A stretch of 64,000 bases of DNA from G965205725 sp965205725 (GCA_965205725.1 OZ242189.1:1116001-1180000), one strand, 5' to 3'; numbered from the stretch's first letter, positions 52,925-62,343 are shown. Numbers and translations are program-made. Notes: a model not told the origin generated them from the sequence alone.

Positions 52925-54193
52925 TTACTCTGTATTATCTTCATGGAGTCCTAGAATTTTCTGCGCAACTTCCAAAACTTCTCGCTGCCCTTCGGCAGTC
53001 GCGCGTTTCATTTCAATACTGGGACTGTGAATTAATTTGTTAGTCAAACTCCGGGCCAGCGATTGAATAACAAGCTCTGGAGATTCACCTTTCTGGAGCG
53101 TCTTTAGTGCCCGATCAACTTCCGCATCGCGCATGTTTTCAGCCTGGGATCTAAGTGCTTTAACACTATCAACAGCCTGTAGTGAGCGCACTTCTCGTCT
53201 GTAAGCTGCAACACTGGCTTCGACAATTTCATTGGCCTTATACGCCTCGGTCTGGCGGCTTCGAAAATTCTCATCGACGATCTCTCGCAAATCGTCAATG
53301 GTGTATAAATACACGTCACTGAGTTCGCCAACCTGTGATTCAATATCGTGCGGAACTGCGATATCAACCATCAACATCGGCTTGTGCTTGCGCAGCTTCA
53401 AAGCCCGCTCAGCAGCGCCTTTACCTAAAATGGGTAGCTGGCTGGCGGTGGAAGAAATGACAATGTCAGCAAATTCCAATTGATCCGGCACATCTGCAAG
53501 CAGCACGGCTTCTGCTCCAAACCGCTCTGCCAGCTCGCTGGCTCGACTCAGGGTTCTATTGGCCACCACAATCCTGCGCATGCCATTGTCGGCAAGATGA
53601 CGAGCGACCAACTCGATGGTTTGCCCTGCACCGATCAACAAAGCACTGGTGTCAGCCAGATCGGTAAATATACGACCCGCCAGATTAACCGCTGCATAAG
53701 CCACAGAGACCGGATTTTCTCCAATGGCAGTATCAGTTCGTATTTTTTTTGCCGCGGTAAAAACCCGCTGAAAAACCCGGCCTAATATTGGGCCTACCGT
53801 ATCGGCCTCTTGCGCCACCGCCAGTGCAGACTTCATCTGCCCAAGAATCTGCGGCTCTCCTAACACCATTGAGTCAAGGCCACCTGCCACTCTAATCATA
53901 TGGCGTAGCGCTGCATCCTCACCATGAATGTAACAGACAGGCGCCAGCTCTTGTTCAGCTATGCCGTGATAGCCAGCCAGCCAGGTCAATGCAGACTGCT
54001 GAACCTCGGGCTCTGCACCCACCAAAAACAATTCAGTGCGGTTACAGGTAGATAGCACGACCAGCTCCGACAACGCTGCCTGGGCACAGCCCTCTTGCAA
54101 TGCTGCAACCAGTTGCTCAGGCACAAACGCCACCCGCTCACGCAAATCGAGCACAGCAGAGTTGTGATTGATACCCAGTACGGTAAAGCCCAT
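52925..54193 (-). CDS. hemA: Glutamyl-tRNA reductase
   Basis: First committed step of tetrapyrrole synthesis, glutamyl-tRNA to glutamate semialdehyde. 422 residues from ATG 54193 (MGFTVLGINHNSAVLDLRE), preferred over a TTG at 54205. The catalytic cysteine is in VLSTCNRTELFLV; the NADPH domain has LLIGAGQTIELVARHL. It is divergent from the TPR lipoprotein gene, whose 5' end is interrupted by an IS. Confidence 0.96.
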   Translation of the reverse strand: MGFTVLGINHNSAVLDLRERVAFVPEQLVAALQEGCAQAALSELVVLSTCNRTELFLVGAEPEVQQSALTWLAGYHGIAEQELAPVCYIHGEDAALRHMIRVAGGLDSMVLGEPQILGQMKSALAVAQEADTVGPILGRVFQRVFTAAKKIRTDTAIGENPVSVAYAAVNLAGRIFTDLADTSALLIGAGQTIELVARHLADNGMRRIVVANRTLSRASELAERFGAEAVLLADVPDQLEFADIVISSTASQLPILGKGAAERALKLRKHKPMLMVDIAVPHDIESQVGELSDVYLYTIDDLREIVDENFRSRQTEAYKANEIVEASVAAYRREVRSLQAVDSVKALRSQAENMRDAEVDRALKTLQKGESPELVIQSLARSLTNKLIHSPSIEMKRATAEGQREVLEVAQKILGLHEDNTE

Positions 54194-54331
54194 AGTGCCC
54201 GCCAAGTTACAGAAAACAGCCGCAAGTCGCCAGCCGCCAAAAAGTGCGGGATTTTAGCAAGTTACGTTCCTGAATGCAGGGAAAACAGTCCAGTTATAGG
54301 CGAATGATGCCAGCTGTGTCATCATTGCCGA

Positions 54332-54400
54332 ATGCGCTTTCTATTTATATTTTTGGACCTTCCCCAAATCGAGTGGGTAGTTTATCCTGATGCCCTATGA
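54332..54400 (+). pseudogene. Native 5' end of the TPR lipoprotein gene, now a 22-codon leader into the IS
   Basis: ATG CGC TTT CTA TTT ATA TTT is the original start of the TPR gene: joined across the IS at the target duplication it reads MRFLFIFLVLPIFLVAC, a perfect lipoprotein signal peptide. In the present sequence it runs into the IS as MRFLFIFLDLPQIEWVVYPD (plus AL) and stops at TGA 54398-54400. That stop overlaps the transposase ATG at 54397 (ATGA), which permits translational coupling. No strong ribosome-binding site is visible before 54332. Confidence 0.8.
54347..54354. repeat. Target site duplication, left copy (ATATTTTT)
   Basis: Eight bases ATATTTTT immediately before the IS left end; an identical copy follows the right end. 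Eight bases is the normal ISL3 duplication. Confidence 0.93.
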
Positions 54401-55656
54401 ATGACACACAGTTGTACAGCCAGATACTGGGTATAGAGAAGCCTTGGAAAGTCACCGTTGTACAGGTTTCCCTTGCTGATGATGAAGTGAAAGTCACGGT
54501 CGAGCGTGGCAGCGGGAAACTGGCCTGCCGCAAGTGTGGCAAGGCCTGCCCCGGCTATGACAAGCGGCAGCGCCGGTGGCGGCACCTTGATACCTGTCAA
54601 CTCAAGACCCTATTGGTGGCTGACGTGCCCCGGGTGGCGTGCTCAGAGCACGGCGTGGTGACAGTGAGTGTGCCCTGGGCAGAGCCTGGCAGCGGATTTA
54701 CCGCCTTGTTTGAAGCACTCGTCATCGACTGGCTGAAGGAAGCTTCGACCAGTGCGGTGTCGGAGCGCCTGCGGCTGAGTTGGAATGCAGTGGATGGCAT
54801 TATGCAGCGTGCGGTAAAACGTGGGCTATCACTTCGAGAGGCGCTGTCGCCCCGGAAAATCAGTGTTGATGAAACGGCTTATCGCAAGGGCCACGACTAT
54901 GTGACAGTGGTGACTGATCAAGAGCATTCAGCGGTACTCCATGTCGCGGAAAACAGAGAGGCCGGTAGCCTGGCTGAGTTTTACGAGTTGCTGTCAGAGG
55001 ACCAGAGAGCGGGTATCGAAAGTGTGTGCATGGATATGTGGCCTGCCTACATCAAGGCGACCAGGGATGCGATTCCCGATGCCGATAGCAAGATCGCTTT
55101 TGATCGTTTCCATGTGGCGCAATATCTGGGCAAAGCGGTTGATCAGGTACGCCGCCAGGAACACCGACAGTTGCTCAGACAAGGCGATGGGCGAATGAAG
55201 GGTAGCAAATACCAATGGCTGCGTAACCGGCGCAACATGAGTTGGCACCAGCAACGCAGCTTCAGCGAACTGCGACAATCGTCGCTGAAGACAGCCAGGG
55301 CGTGGGCCATCAAGGAACTCGCCTCCCGCCTGTGGGATTACCGGAGCCGCACATGGGCCGAGAAAGGTTGGAAACGCCTGATCAACTGGATGGCTCGCAG
55401 CAGGCTCAAGCCGATGCAAGCGACATCAAAGACCCTGAGAAAGCATCTCTGGGGCATTCTCAACGCGGTGATTGGGAAGGTCGACAACAGCCACGCTGAA
55501 AGCATGAACAGTCGCATCAAGACGCTGAAAAGTCGTGCCCGTGGATTCAGAAACAGGGAGCGGTTCCGCAATGCAATTTACTTCCACCTGGGCGGACTAC
55601 AGCTCTACCCGGAAGGCATCAGGGCCTAAATGACCCACTACGATTGGGGAAGGCCC
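54355..55656 (+). mobile_element. ISL3-family insertion sequence, 1302 bp
   Basis: A complete element bounded by imperfect terminal inverted repeats (left starts GGACCTTCCCC, right end reversed starts GGGCCTTCCCC; 19 of the first 24 positions match) and by the 8-base duplication ATATTTTT on both sides. It holds one intact transposase. The intact duplication shows a simple, recent single insertion. It sits between codons 5 and 9 of the TPR lipoprotein signal peptide. Confidence 0.95.
54397..55629 (+). CDS. ISL3 family transposase
   Basis: A 410-residue DDE transposase. An N-terminal zinc finger (LACRKCGKACPGYDK with a later SEHG) and HTH region (EASTSAVSERLRLSWNAVDG) precede the catalytic domain: first Asp in KISVDETAYRKGHDY, second Asp in VCMDMWPAYIKA with IAFDRFHVAQYL, and the Glu in NSHAESMNSRIKTLKSRARG. 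It appears full length and active. It stops at TAA 55627, directly followed by ATG 55630 of the TPR lipoprotein frame. Confidence 0.96.
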   Translation: MNDTQLYSQILGIEKPWKVTVVQVSLADDEVKVTVERGSGKLACRKCGKACPGYDKRQRRWRHLDTCQLKTLLVADVPRVACSEHGVVTVSVPWAEPGSGFTALFEALVIDWLKEASTSAVSERLRLSWNAVDGIMQRAVKRGLSLREALSPRKISVDETAYRKGHDYVTVVTDQEHSAVLHVAENREAGSLAEFYELLSEDQRAGIESVCMDMWPAYIKATRDAIPDADSKIAFDRFHVAQYLGKAVDQVRRQEHRQLLRQGDGRMKGSKYQWLRNRRNMSWHQQRSFSELRQSSLKTARAWAIKELASRLWDYRSRTWAEKGWKRLINWMARSRLKPMQATSKTLRKHLWGILNAVIGKVDNSHAESMNSRIKTLKSRARGFRNRERFRNAIYFHLGGLQLYPEGIRA

Positions 55657-57384
55657 ATATTTTTAGTCCTGCCAATCTTTCTGGTTGCCTGTGCAGGCGT
55701 AACCGAACAATCAGCTTCTGACCTCTCGGAATCAGCCACAGCGATAGACCCTGCGGCCGAGCCTCTGTCTCCACAGACAAAGGTGGAGATACCGACGCGG
55801 CCAATTCCAGATGAAAGCGTCTATCCTCTGTTACTTGCTGAGTTTGCACTGCGACGCAAAGAGTACGGTCTGGCTTTGGACAACTATATGCAGCAGGCAT
55901 TACTGCTGCGTGATGCCGGAGTTAGCGAACGCACATCCCGACTGGCCCAATACCTGCAAAAAGAGGAACAAGCCGTTGCAGCCACTGACCTCTGGGTTGA
56001 ACTGGAACCAGAAAACCTGGAGGCAAGACTGACTCTAGGCAACCTGCTGGCACGCCGCGGCGAGGCAGCCAGGGCTTTGCCACATATGGCTGAAATCATC
56101 CGCGCAGGGGGTAACGCAAATTTCACTGCGCTGGCCAGCGGCTTCAGCCAAACCGATGACGCTGGCCGCAGTGAACTGATCCTGGAAGTTGACCAATTAC
56201 TAGAGGAATTTCCCGACAACACTCAGCTAATTATTAGCAAAGCACTCATGCTCGAATCCATGGGGAAACCCGAACTTGCCCTGCGCGAATTGCAGGCTGT
56301 CTTTGAATTGGACAGCATGCAGTTTCAGGCCATGGTGCTGGACGCAAAGCTACGCCAGGACATCAATCGACCCGAGGGCATGTATGATCGCATCGAAGCA
56401 GCACTCGCCATACAACCCGAGAATGATCGCCTGCGCACGCAATACGCCCGGCTGCTAACTCGCACGGATATCTCCCTGGCACGCGCGCAATTTCAAATCC
56501 TGCTGGACCAATCGCCCAGCGACCCGGACTTGCTGTTCTCACTGGCTCTGATTCAAAGAGAAATGGGTGATTTCGAGGCCGCCAGAGACAAACTGGAAAA
56601 GCTCGTGAGGCTGGATCAGCGCCGCGACGAAGCTCACTACTACCTGGGGCGCATAGCCGAACGGCAAGAGCGCTATGAAGACGCCTTGCTACACTACATG
56701 CGGGTGCAGCCCGGACGTGATTTTGTCAACGCTACCCGGAGACTTGCCACTATTCTCCTGGTCGCCCATCGCCTGCCTGAGCACAACAACTACTTCAATC
56801 AATTGCGGGAACGATTGCCAATGCTGGCAACACAGCTATTTGCTGTGGAAGTCGAGTCCCTGAACAGTCAGCAGCTTTATAGCCAGACTATTCAGGTGCT
56901 CGATCAAGCCCTGGGTGAAATGCCAGACGCGACCAGCCTGCAATACATGCGGGCTATGGCACTGGAAAAGCAGGGAAAGCTGGCAGAGATGGAAGCAGAT
57001 CTGCGCGCCATTCTCCTGCGCGAACCTGACAACGCCACCGTGTTGAACGCCCTTGGGTACACACTGGCTAATAAAACCCGGCGTTACGCTGATGCGCTAC
57101 AGTTGATTGAGCGAGCGCTTGCGCTAGACCCTGGAGAGCCTGCCATTCTCGACAGCTACGGCTGGGTTCACTATCGTCTGGGAAATTACCCACAGGCACT
57201 GAAATACTTGCGCGACGCTTATCGCAGCTTTCCAGACCCTGAAGTTGCATCCCACCTAGGTGAGGTGCTATGGATTACCGGCGACCCGGAAGGCGCCTTC
57301 GAGATATGGCGCGAAGCCCTGACCGGAAACCCCGACCATGAAGTTGTCATAGAAGCCATGCAACGCCTGGCTGCCCCCGAGTAG
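55630..57384 (+). CDS. TPR-repeat lipoprotein, 5' end replaced by IS
   Basis: A 584-residue periplasm-facing lipoprotein with about ten TPR-type helix pairs, for example LPEHNNYFNQLRERL..., LERALALDPG-type units and AILDSYGWVHYRLGNYPQAL. It matches the PA4667-type protein found between hemA and lolB in Pseudomonas; function is thought to be envelope assembly but is not defined. Codons 1-9 (MTHYDWGRP) come from the IS right end, and IFLVLPIFLVAC is native; lipobox Cys is residue 21 here and 17 in the original gene. AGGG at 55621-55624 lies 5 bases before the new ATG. Confidence 0.92.
   Translation: MTHYDWGRPIFLVLPIFLVACAGVTEQSASDLSESATAIDPAAEPLSPQTKVEIPTRPIPDESVYPLLLAEFALRRKEYGLALDNYMQQALLLRDAGVSERTSRLAQYLQKEEQAVAATDLWVELEPENLEARLTLGNLLARRGEAARALPHMAEIIRAGGNANFTALASGFSQTDDAGRSELILEVDQLLEEFPDNTQLIISKALMLESMGKPELALRELQAVFELDSMQFQAMVLDAKLRQDINRPEGMYDRIEAALAIQPENDRLRTQYARLLTRTDISLARAQFQILLDQSPSDPDLLFSLALIQREMGDFEAARDKLEKLVRLDQRRDEAHYYLGRIAERQERYEDALLHYMRVQPGRDFVNATRRLATILLVAHRLPEHNNYFNQLRERLPMLATQLFAVEVESLNSQQLYSQTIQVLDQALGEMPDATSLQYMRAMALEKQGKLAEMEADLRAILLREPDNATVLNALGYTLANKTRRYADALQLIERALALDPGEPAILDSYGWVHYRLGNYPQALKYLRDAYRSFPDPEVASHLGEVLWITGDPEGAFEIWREALTGNPDHEVVIEAMQRLAAPE
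55657..55664. repeat. Target site duplication, right copy (ATATTTTT)
   Basis: Identical to 54347-54354 and immediately after the IS right end. It encodes the Ile-Phe of the surviving signal-peptide core in frame. Confidence 0.93.
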
Positions 57385-57393
57385 CTCTGGATA

Positions 57394-57936
57394 ATGACCA
57401 CTACATATCGCGCACTGTACCTGGTGGTCTGCTGCATTCTGGTAACAGCTTGCAGTTCCACGAGGGTTGCCACGCGGCTGCACAAAGAGCTCATTGAGAT
57501 CGAACACTGGGGCGTGCAGGGCCGCATCGCAATAAGCACGGTGCGCCGGTCCGATAGTGTCCGCTTCCACTGGAGTCAAAAGGGACCCAACTCAAGTCAT
57601 CTAAAGCTCACCGGGCCGCTGGGCTGGGGTAGTTATGACATCCGGGCAGACCCAGCCACTCAATCCATGGAGTTAGGAACCAGGTTTGACGCACTGCCTG
57701 AAGACCAGCAGACCGCGATCAGGCAACAACTCTCTAAATTACCTTTGCACCTGCTTTCCTATTGGCTGCGCGGTCTCCCACTACCGGAACAGAGCACCCT
57801 CTCTGGCGAATATCAGGTTGTCTACGAGGAATATCAGCAAGTGGACGGTTACAAATTACCGAGAAAAATGCGGTTCTCGACCCCAGGGGTGGAGGGCAAA
57901 CTCTTGCTAAAAAACTGGCAGATACAATCGAACTAG
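57394..57936 (+). CDS. lolB: Outer-membrane lipoprotein receptor LolB
   Basis: Accepts lipoproteins from LolA and inserts them in the outer membrane. 180 residues with signal peptide and lipobox LVTAC (Cys20). HWGVQGRIAISTVRR, LKLTGPLGWGSYDIRAD, and the GLPLP turn are family landmarks. Between the TPR gene and ispE, as in Pseudomonas. Confidence 0.93.
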   Translation: MTTTYRALYLVVCCILVTACSSTRVATRLHKELIEIEHWGVQGRIAISTVRRSDSVRFHWSQKGPNSSHLKLTGPLGWGSYDIRADPATQSMELGTRFDALPEDQQTAIRQQLSKLPLHLLSYWLRGLPLPEQSTLSGEYQVVYEEYQQVDGYKLPRKMRFSTPGVEGKLLLKNWQIQSN

Positions 57937-57938
57937 CG

Positions 57939-58766
57939 ATGCGCCTGCTCTCCCCTGCCAAACTTAACCTGTTCCTGCACATCACTGGTCGCAGAGAAGA
58001 CGGATACCACAATGTGCAAACTTTGTTTCAACTGCTCAACTACGGCGACTGGCTTGAACTGGAGACTCGTGAGGGAAAAACCATCACACTGGAGTGTGAC
58101 CAACTCAATATCTCCACTGAAGAGAACCTCGTATACCGTGCGGCCAAACGGCTACAAGAGTCTGCGGGAGTATCAAAAGGGGCGCGCATACGCCTGGAAA
58201 AAACGCTACCTGAAGGAGGCGGTCTGGGTGGCGGCAGCTCTAACGCTGCAACAACTTTATTGGCGCTCAATCGGCTATGGGAGCTAAATTTACCCGTGTC
58301 CAGGCTTGCTCAACTGGGGCTGCAACTTGGCGCCGACATCCCGCTATTTGTGCATGGTCACTCGGCCTGGGCTGAAGGTGTTGGCGAGCAGCTCACCCCG
58401 GTCGAACTGCCCAGGCAGTGGTATGTAGTCATCGCCCCGAATTGCGCGGTCTCCACGGCAGAAGTTTTTTCTCAGCAGCAATTGACACGTGACACGCCAC
58501 CAATCACAATAGCCGCCTTTTTTGAACGGGGTGGGGCAAACGACTGCCAGGTGGTCGTTCGCGGGCTTTATCGGGAAGTTGATAAAGCATTAATCTGGCT
58601 AGAGAAATTTGGCCAGGCTCAAATGACCGGTACGGGGGCTTGTGTATTTCTGCCAGTGGCCGATGAGGCTCAGGCGCAAGCTATCTTTGCGCAAATACCG
58701 ACGCAATGGCGCGGATTCGCTGCACAGGGCATCAATTGTTCTCCGATATTGGGTTCACTGGGCTGA
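57939..58766 (+). CDS. ispE: 4-diphosphocytidyl-2-C-methyl-D-erythritol kinase
   Basis: GHMP kinase of the MEP isoprenoid pathway. 275 residues from ATG 57939 (MRLLSPAKLNLFLHITG); an upstream open frame is only lolB read in another frame. The ATP loop is PEGGGLGGGSSNAATTL and the C-terminal MTGTGACVFLP is the third GHMP motif. It ends 29 bases before tRNA-Gln. Confidence 0.96.
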   Translation: MRLLSPAKLNLFLHITGRREDGYHNVQTLFQLLNYGDWLELETREGKTITLECDQLNISTEENLVYRAAKRLQESAGVSKGARIRLEKTLPEGGGLGGGSSNAATTLLALNRLWELNLPVSRLAQLGLQLGADIPLFVHGHSAWAEGVGEQLTPVELPRQWYVVIAPNCAVSTAEVFSQQQLTRDTPPITIAAFFERGGANDCQVVVRGLYREVDKALIWLEKFGQAQMTGTGACVFLPVADEAQAQAIFAQIPTQWRGFAAQGINCSPILGSLG

Positions 58767-58795
58767 ACTCACTGGGTAGGCCACCAAAAAATTAC

Positions 58796-58870
58796 TGGGG
58801 TGTCGCCAAGCGGCAAGGCACCGGGTTTTGATCCCGGCATTCGCAGGTTCAAATCCTGCCACCCCAGCCA
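58796..58870 (+). tRNA. tRNA-Gln (UUG)
   Basis: 75 bases with encoded CCA. The acceptor arms TGGGGTG / CACCCCA pair, the D arm is GCCAAGCGGCAAGGC, the anticodon loop TTTTGAT carries TTG between CCGGG and CCCGG, and the T arm is GCAGGTTCAAATCCTGC. Location between ispE and prs is typical. Confidence 0.97.
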
Positions 58871-58904
58871 TATTTTTTACCCGAAACTGCTGAAGGATAA
58901 GACT

Positions 58905-59855
58905 GTGTCCGCAAAAATGATGGTGTTCACTGGCAATGCCAACCCGGTATTGGCCCAGAAAGTCGCCAGCAAATTGCATATCCCGTTGGGTAACGCAGAC
59001 GTCGATAAATTCAGCGACGGCGAAGTAGCCGTTGAGATCAATGAGAACGTTCGCGGCAAGGACGTATTCGTACTGCAATCGACATGTGCGCCAACCAACG
59101 ACAATCTGCTGGAATTGATTGTCATGATCGACGCCCTGCGTCGAGCGTCGGCGACACGTGTTACCGCAGTGGTGCCGTATTTCGGTTATTCACGCCAGGA
59201 TCGCCGGGTACGTTCATCGCGAGTACCTATTAGCGCCAAGGTCGTAGCGGACATGATGGTAGGCGTTGGTGTTGATCGCGTGTTAACCGTTGATTTACAC
59301 GCCGAACAGATTCAGGGCTTTTTTGCCTGCCCGGTGGACAATATTTATGCCTCACCGGTACTCAACGATGACATTGTGCGTTGTCGTTACGATAATTTGA
59401 TGGTGGTTTCACCTGATATTGGCGGCGTAGTGAGAGCCAGGGCAATTGCCAGGCAGCTCGACGATGCTGATCTGGCAATCATAGACAAGCGACGCCCCCA
59501 TGCCAATGTGGCGCAGGTTATGAATATAATCGGCGACGTAAAAGATCGAACCTGCATACTGGTCGATGACATGGTTGATACAGCGGGTACTCTTTGCAAG
59601 GCCGCAGAAGCGCTGAAAAAAAACGGTGCCAAGCGAGTTGTTGCCTACTGTACTCATGCAGTGCTGTCGGGCGATGCCAAAGAAAACATCAACAACTCCA
59701 CACTGGATGAGTTGGTGGTCACAGATACGATTCCTCTCCATGGGGGCGGTACTGAAGAATGTTCACGTATCCGCCAGCTCACCATTGCTGACCTGCTGGC
59801 TGAATCCATGCGCAGAGTGAGTAACGAAGAATCAATTAGCGCGCTGTTCGATTAA
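58905..59855 (+). CDS. prs: Ribose-phosphate pyrophosphokinase
   Basis: Makes PRPP for nucleotides, histidine and tryptophan. GTG 58905 (MSAKMMVFTGNANPVLAQ) with AAGGA at 58893 is the start; upstream frame is tRNA. 316 residues. Signature DLHAEQIQGFFACPVDNIYA and PRPP loop ILVDDMVDTAGTLCKA are intact. Confidence 0.97.
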   Translation: MSAKMMVFTGNANPVLAQKVASKLHIPLGNADVDKFSDGEVAVEINENVRGKDVFVLQSTCAPTNDNLLELIVMIDALRRASATRVTAVVPYFGYSRQDRRVRSSRVPISAKVVADMMVGVGVDRVLTVDLHAEQIQGFFACPVDNIYASPVLNDDIVRCRYDNLMVVSPDIGGVVRARAIARQLDDADLAIIDKRRPHANVAQVMNIIGDVKDRTCILVDDMVDTAGTLCKAAEALKKNGAKRVVAYCTHAVLSGDAKENINNSTLDELVVTDTIPLHGGGTEECSRIRQLTIADLLAESMRRVSNEESISALFD

Positions 59856-59927
59856 CAGCGTTATTTAAACTTCACTGGGAATAACCGGTCGCAGGTGTCC
59901 CGGTGAACATGCACAGGAGTACAGACA

Positions 59928-60620
59928 ATGTCTGACGCATTTGAGATAAATGCAGAGGTACGCGAAGACAAAGGGAAAGGTGCGAGCCGCCGCCTGCGTC
60001 GCCTGGCCGACCAGGTACCCGCTATCCTATATGGTGGTAAAAAAGAGCCCACGCCGCTGACCCTGATCCGCAAGGATTTGGAGCGAGCGCTGGAAAACGA
60101 AGCGTTTTATTCGCATGTACTGGCAATTAATGTTGCTGGCCGTAGCGAAAAAGCCATTCTGAAAGACCTGCAACGTCACCCCGCCAAAGATCGAGTGATG
60201 CACGCCGACTTCCTGCGCGTGAGCGATGACGTGAAAATTAAAGTCCATGTTCCCATACACTTCCTCAACGAGGAAACCTGCAAAGGTGTCAAACTTGATG
60301 GCGGCATCGTGCAGCACCAAACCACAGAGGTTGAGGCTCTTTGTTTACCCGGTGACATTCCCGAGTACATTGAAGTCGATATGATCGACGTAGCGGTTGG
60401 TGACATTGTTCACTTGTCCGATGTAGAACTGCCTGCCGGAGTTGAATCTGTTGCGCTGTCTTTGGGCGAAGATCACGATTTGGCAATCGCCAGCGTACTG
60501 GCACCGAAAGGCGGCTCTGACGATGAAGAAACTGATGCGGCGGCAACAGAAGCAGACAGTGAAGCAGCACAAGACAGTGAAGAGACCCCCAGCGACGACG
60601 CAAGCGGCGACGAGGAATAA
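59928..60620 (+). CDS. rplY: 50S ribosomal protein L25/CTC
   Basis: Binds 5S rRNA. 230 residues: an N-terminal L25 domain (RRLADQVPAILYGGKKEPTP) and a C-terminal CTC beta domain, then an acidic low-complexity tail of about 35 residues (Asp/Glu/Ala-rich). AGGAG precedes the ATG. Co-linear with prs and pth. Confidence 0.96.
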   Translation: MSDAFEINAEVREDKGKGASRRLRRLADQVPAILYGGKKEPTPLTLIRKDLERALENEAFYSHVLAINVAGRSEKAILKDLQRHPAKDRVMHADFLRVSDDVKIKVHVPIHFLNEETCKGVKLDGGIVQHQTTEVEALCLPGDIPEYIEVDMIDVAVGDIVHLSDVELPAGVESVALSLGEDHDLAIASVLAPKGGSDDEETDAAATEADSEAAQDSEETPSDDASGDEE

Positions 60621-60653
60621 CACCCTTGCTTCGCTATCTATGAGGTTCCTGCA

Positions 60654-61232
60654 TTGTCCGCGCCTATCAAGCTGATTGTTGGTCTGGGCAATCCCGGAGA
60701 GGAGTATCGGGGAACCCGCCACAATGCAGGTGCCGATTTTGTTGAAACCCTGGCCCACAGCCAGGGTTTAATTTTATCTGCCGATGCAAAATTTTATGGA
60801 CTCTCAGGCCGTTCCACTGCCAGTGGCAAGGACGTTCGCCTACTGATTCCAACCACCTTTATGAATCGCAGTGGCCAGGCAGTCTCGGCTATAGCCAAAT
60901 TCTACAAGATTGAGACGGCAAATATTCTGATTGCCCACGACGAGTTGGACTTTGAGCCAGGGACAGCGCGCTTTAAAGACGGTGGCGGTCATGGTGGACA
61001 CAATGGCTTGCGCGATATCAACAAAGCCCTGGGCGACAACTACTCGCGCTTGCGTATTGGTATCGGTCACCCAGGTCATGCCAGCGAAGTCAGCAACTAT
61101 GTACTAAAAGCACCCTCTCGGGCAGACCGTGAACAGATTGAGGCCAGTATAAGCGAGAGCTTACAGGCCTTGCCGCTATTGCTTTGTGGAGACTGGGTCA
61201 GGGCCACCAAACAACTACATACCAACAGATAA
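60654..61232 (+). CDS. pth: Peptidyl-tRNA hydrolase
   Basis: Recycles peptidyl-tRNA. 192 residues from TTG 60654 (MSAPIKLIVGLGNPGEE); GAGG at 60642 supports it. Catalytic His in TRHNAGADFV, Asn in PTTFMNRSGQAV, Asp in LIAHDELDFEPG, and GGGHGGHNGLRDI. Confidence 0.97.
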   Translation: MSAPIKLIVGLGNPGEEYRGTRHNAGADFVETLAHSQGLILSADAKFYGLSGRSTASGKDVRLLIPTTFMNRSGQAVSAIAKFYKIETANILIAHDELDFEPGTARFKDGGGHGGHNGLRDINKALGDNYSRLRIGIGHPGHASEVSNYVLKAPSRADREQIEASISESLQALPLLLCGDWVRATKQLHTNR

Positions 61233-61248
61233 CACCTGGGAATAGCTC

Positions 61249-62343
61249 ATGGGATTCAAATGCGGCATTGTCGGCCTGCCTAATGTCGGTAAATCAACCT
61301 TATTTAACGCCTTAACCCAGGCAGGCATCGACGCAGAAAACTTTCCCTTTTGCACAATCGAGCCAAATGCTGGCATAGTGCCAGTACCAGACCCCCGCCA
61401 ACAGAAAATTTCTGCCATTGTGCAACCAGAGAAAGAGATCGCCACGACCATGGAGTTTGTGGACATCGCTGGATTGGTTGCCGGCGCCTCAAAGGGCGAG
61501 GGCCTGGGCAATCAGTTTCTGGCCAACATAAGGGAAACTGACGCCATTGCCCACGTGGTTCGCTGCTTTGAAGACGACAATGTTATTCACGTGGACAATA
61601 AAGTTGACCCAATCAGCGATGTAGAGGTGGTGAATACAGAACTGGCCCTGGCCGACCTGGGGAGCTGCGAAAAACAGTTACAAAAAGTGATGCGTACAGC
61701 CAAAGGCGGCGACAGGGAATCCATGGCTATAAAAGCGCTGCTGGAAGAGCATTTAATTCCCCAGCTTAATGAAGCCAGGCCGGTGCGAGCACTGGATTTA
61801 GAGCCGGAGCAATGGGAACTCGTAAAGCAACTGCACCTACTCACGATAAAACCCACGATGTATATCGCAAACGTTGACGAAGCAGGCCTGCGCAGCAGCG
61901 ATCATGTGGCTGGGCTTGAAGCAATCGCCCGTACAGAAAACGCGGCAGTTGTTGTTATCTGCAACAAGCTGGAAGCAGAAATTGCAGAACTGGAAGACGA
62001 CGAGCGCGGCGAGTTTCTCGCCAGTCTGGGGCTGGAGCAAGCTGGACTGAACCGCTTCATTCGCGCCGGCTATGACTTGCTGGAACTCAATACTTACTTT
62101 ACCGCAGGCGCTAAAGAAGTACGCGCCTGGACATGCAAGGTCGGTGCAACAGCCCCTGAGGCAGCAGGCGTCATTCACACCGATTTCCAAAAGGGCTTTA
62201 TTCGCGCTGAAATCGTGAGTTACGACGATTTCATCAACAATAACGGCGAACAAGGCGCCAGGGACGCAGGCCGTTGGCGTCTGGAAGGCAAAAATTACGT
62301 CGTACAGGACGGCGACATCATTCACTTTCGCTACAACGTTTAA
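61249..62343 (+). CDS. ychF: Ribosome-binding ATPase YchF
   Basis: OBG-family P-loop ATPase. G1 GLPNVGKSTLFNAL, switch GLVAGASKGEGLGNQFL, NVDEAG and CNKLEAEI in place of NKxD (adenine-specific), and the TGS-type C-terminus RRWRLEGKNYVVQDGDIIHF. 364 residues. End of the forward operon. Confidence 0.98.
   Translation: MGFKCGIVGLPNVGKSTLFNALTQAGIDAENFPFCTIEPNAGIVPVPDPRQQKISAIVQPEKEIATTMEFVDIAGLVAGASKGEGLGNQFLANIRETDAIAHVVRCFEDDNVIHVDNKVDPISDVEVVNTELALADLGSCEKQLQKVMRTAKGGDRESMAIKALLEEHLIPQLNEARPVRALDLEPEQWELVKQLHLLTIKPTMYIANVDEAGLRSSDHVAGLEAIARTENAAVVVICNKLEAEIAELEDDERGEFLASLGLEQAGLNRFIRAGYDLLELNTYFTAGAKEVRAWTCKVGATAPEAAGVIHTDFQKGFIRAEIVSYDDFINNNGEQGARDAGRWRLEGKNYVVQDGDIIHFRYNV

Noticed and set aside
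61837..62325. 162-codon open frame opposite ychF
   Set aside because: Antisense shadow of a strongly conserved gene; no motifs or ribosome-binding site.
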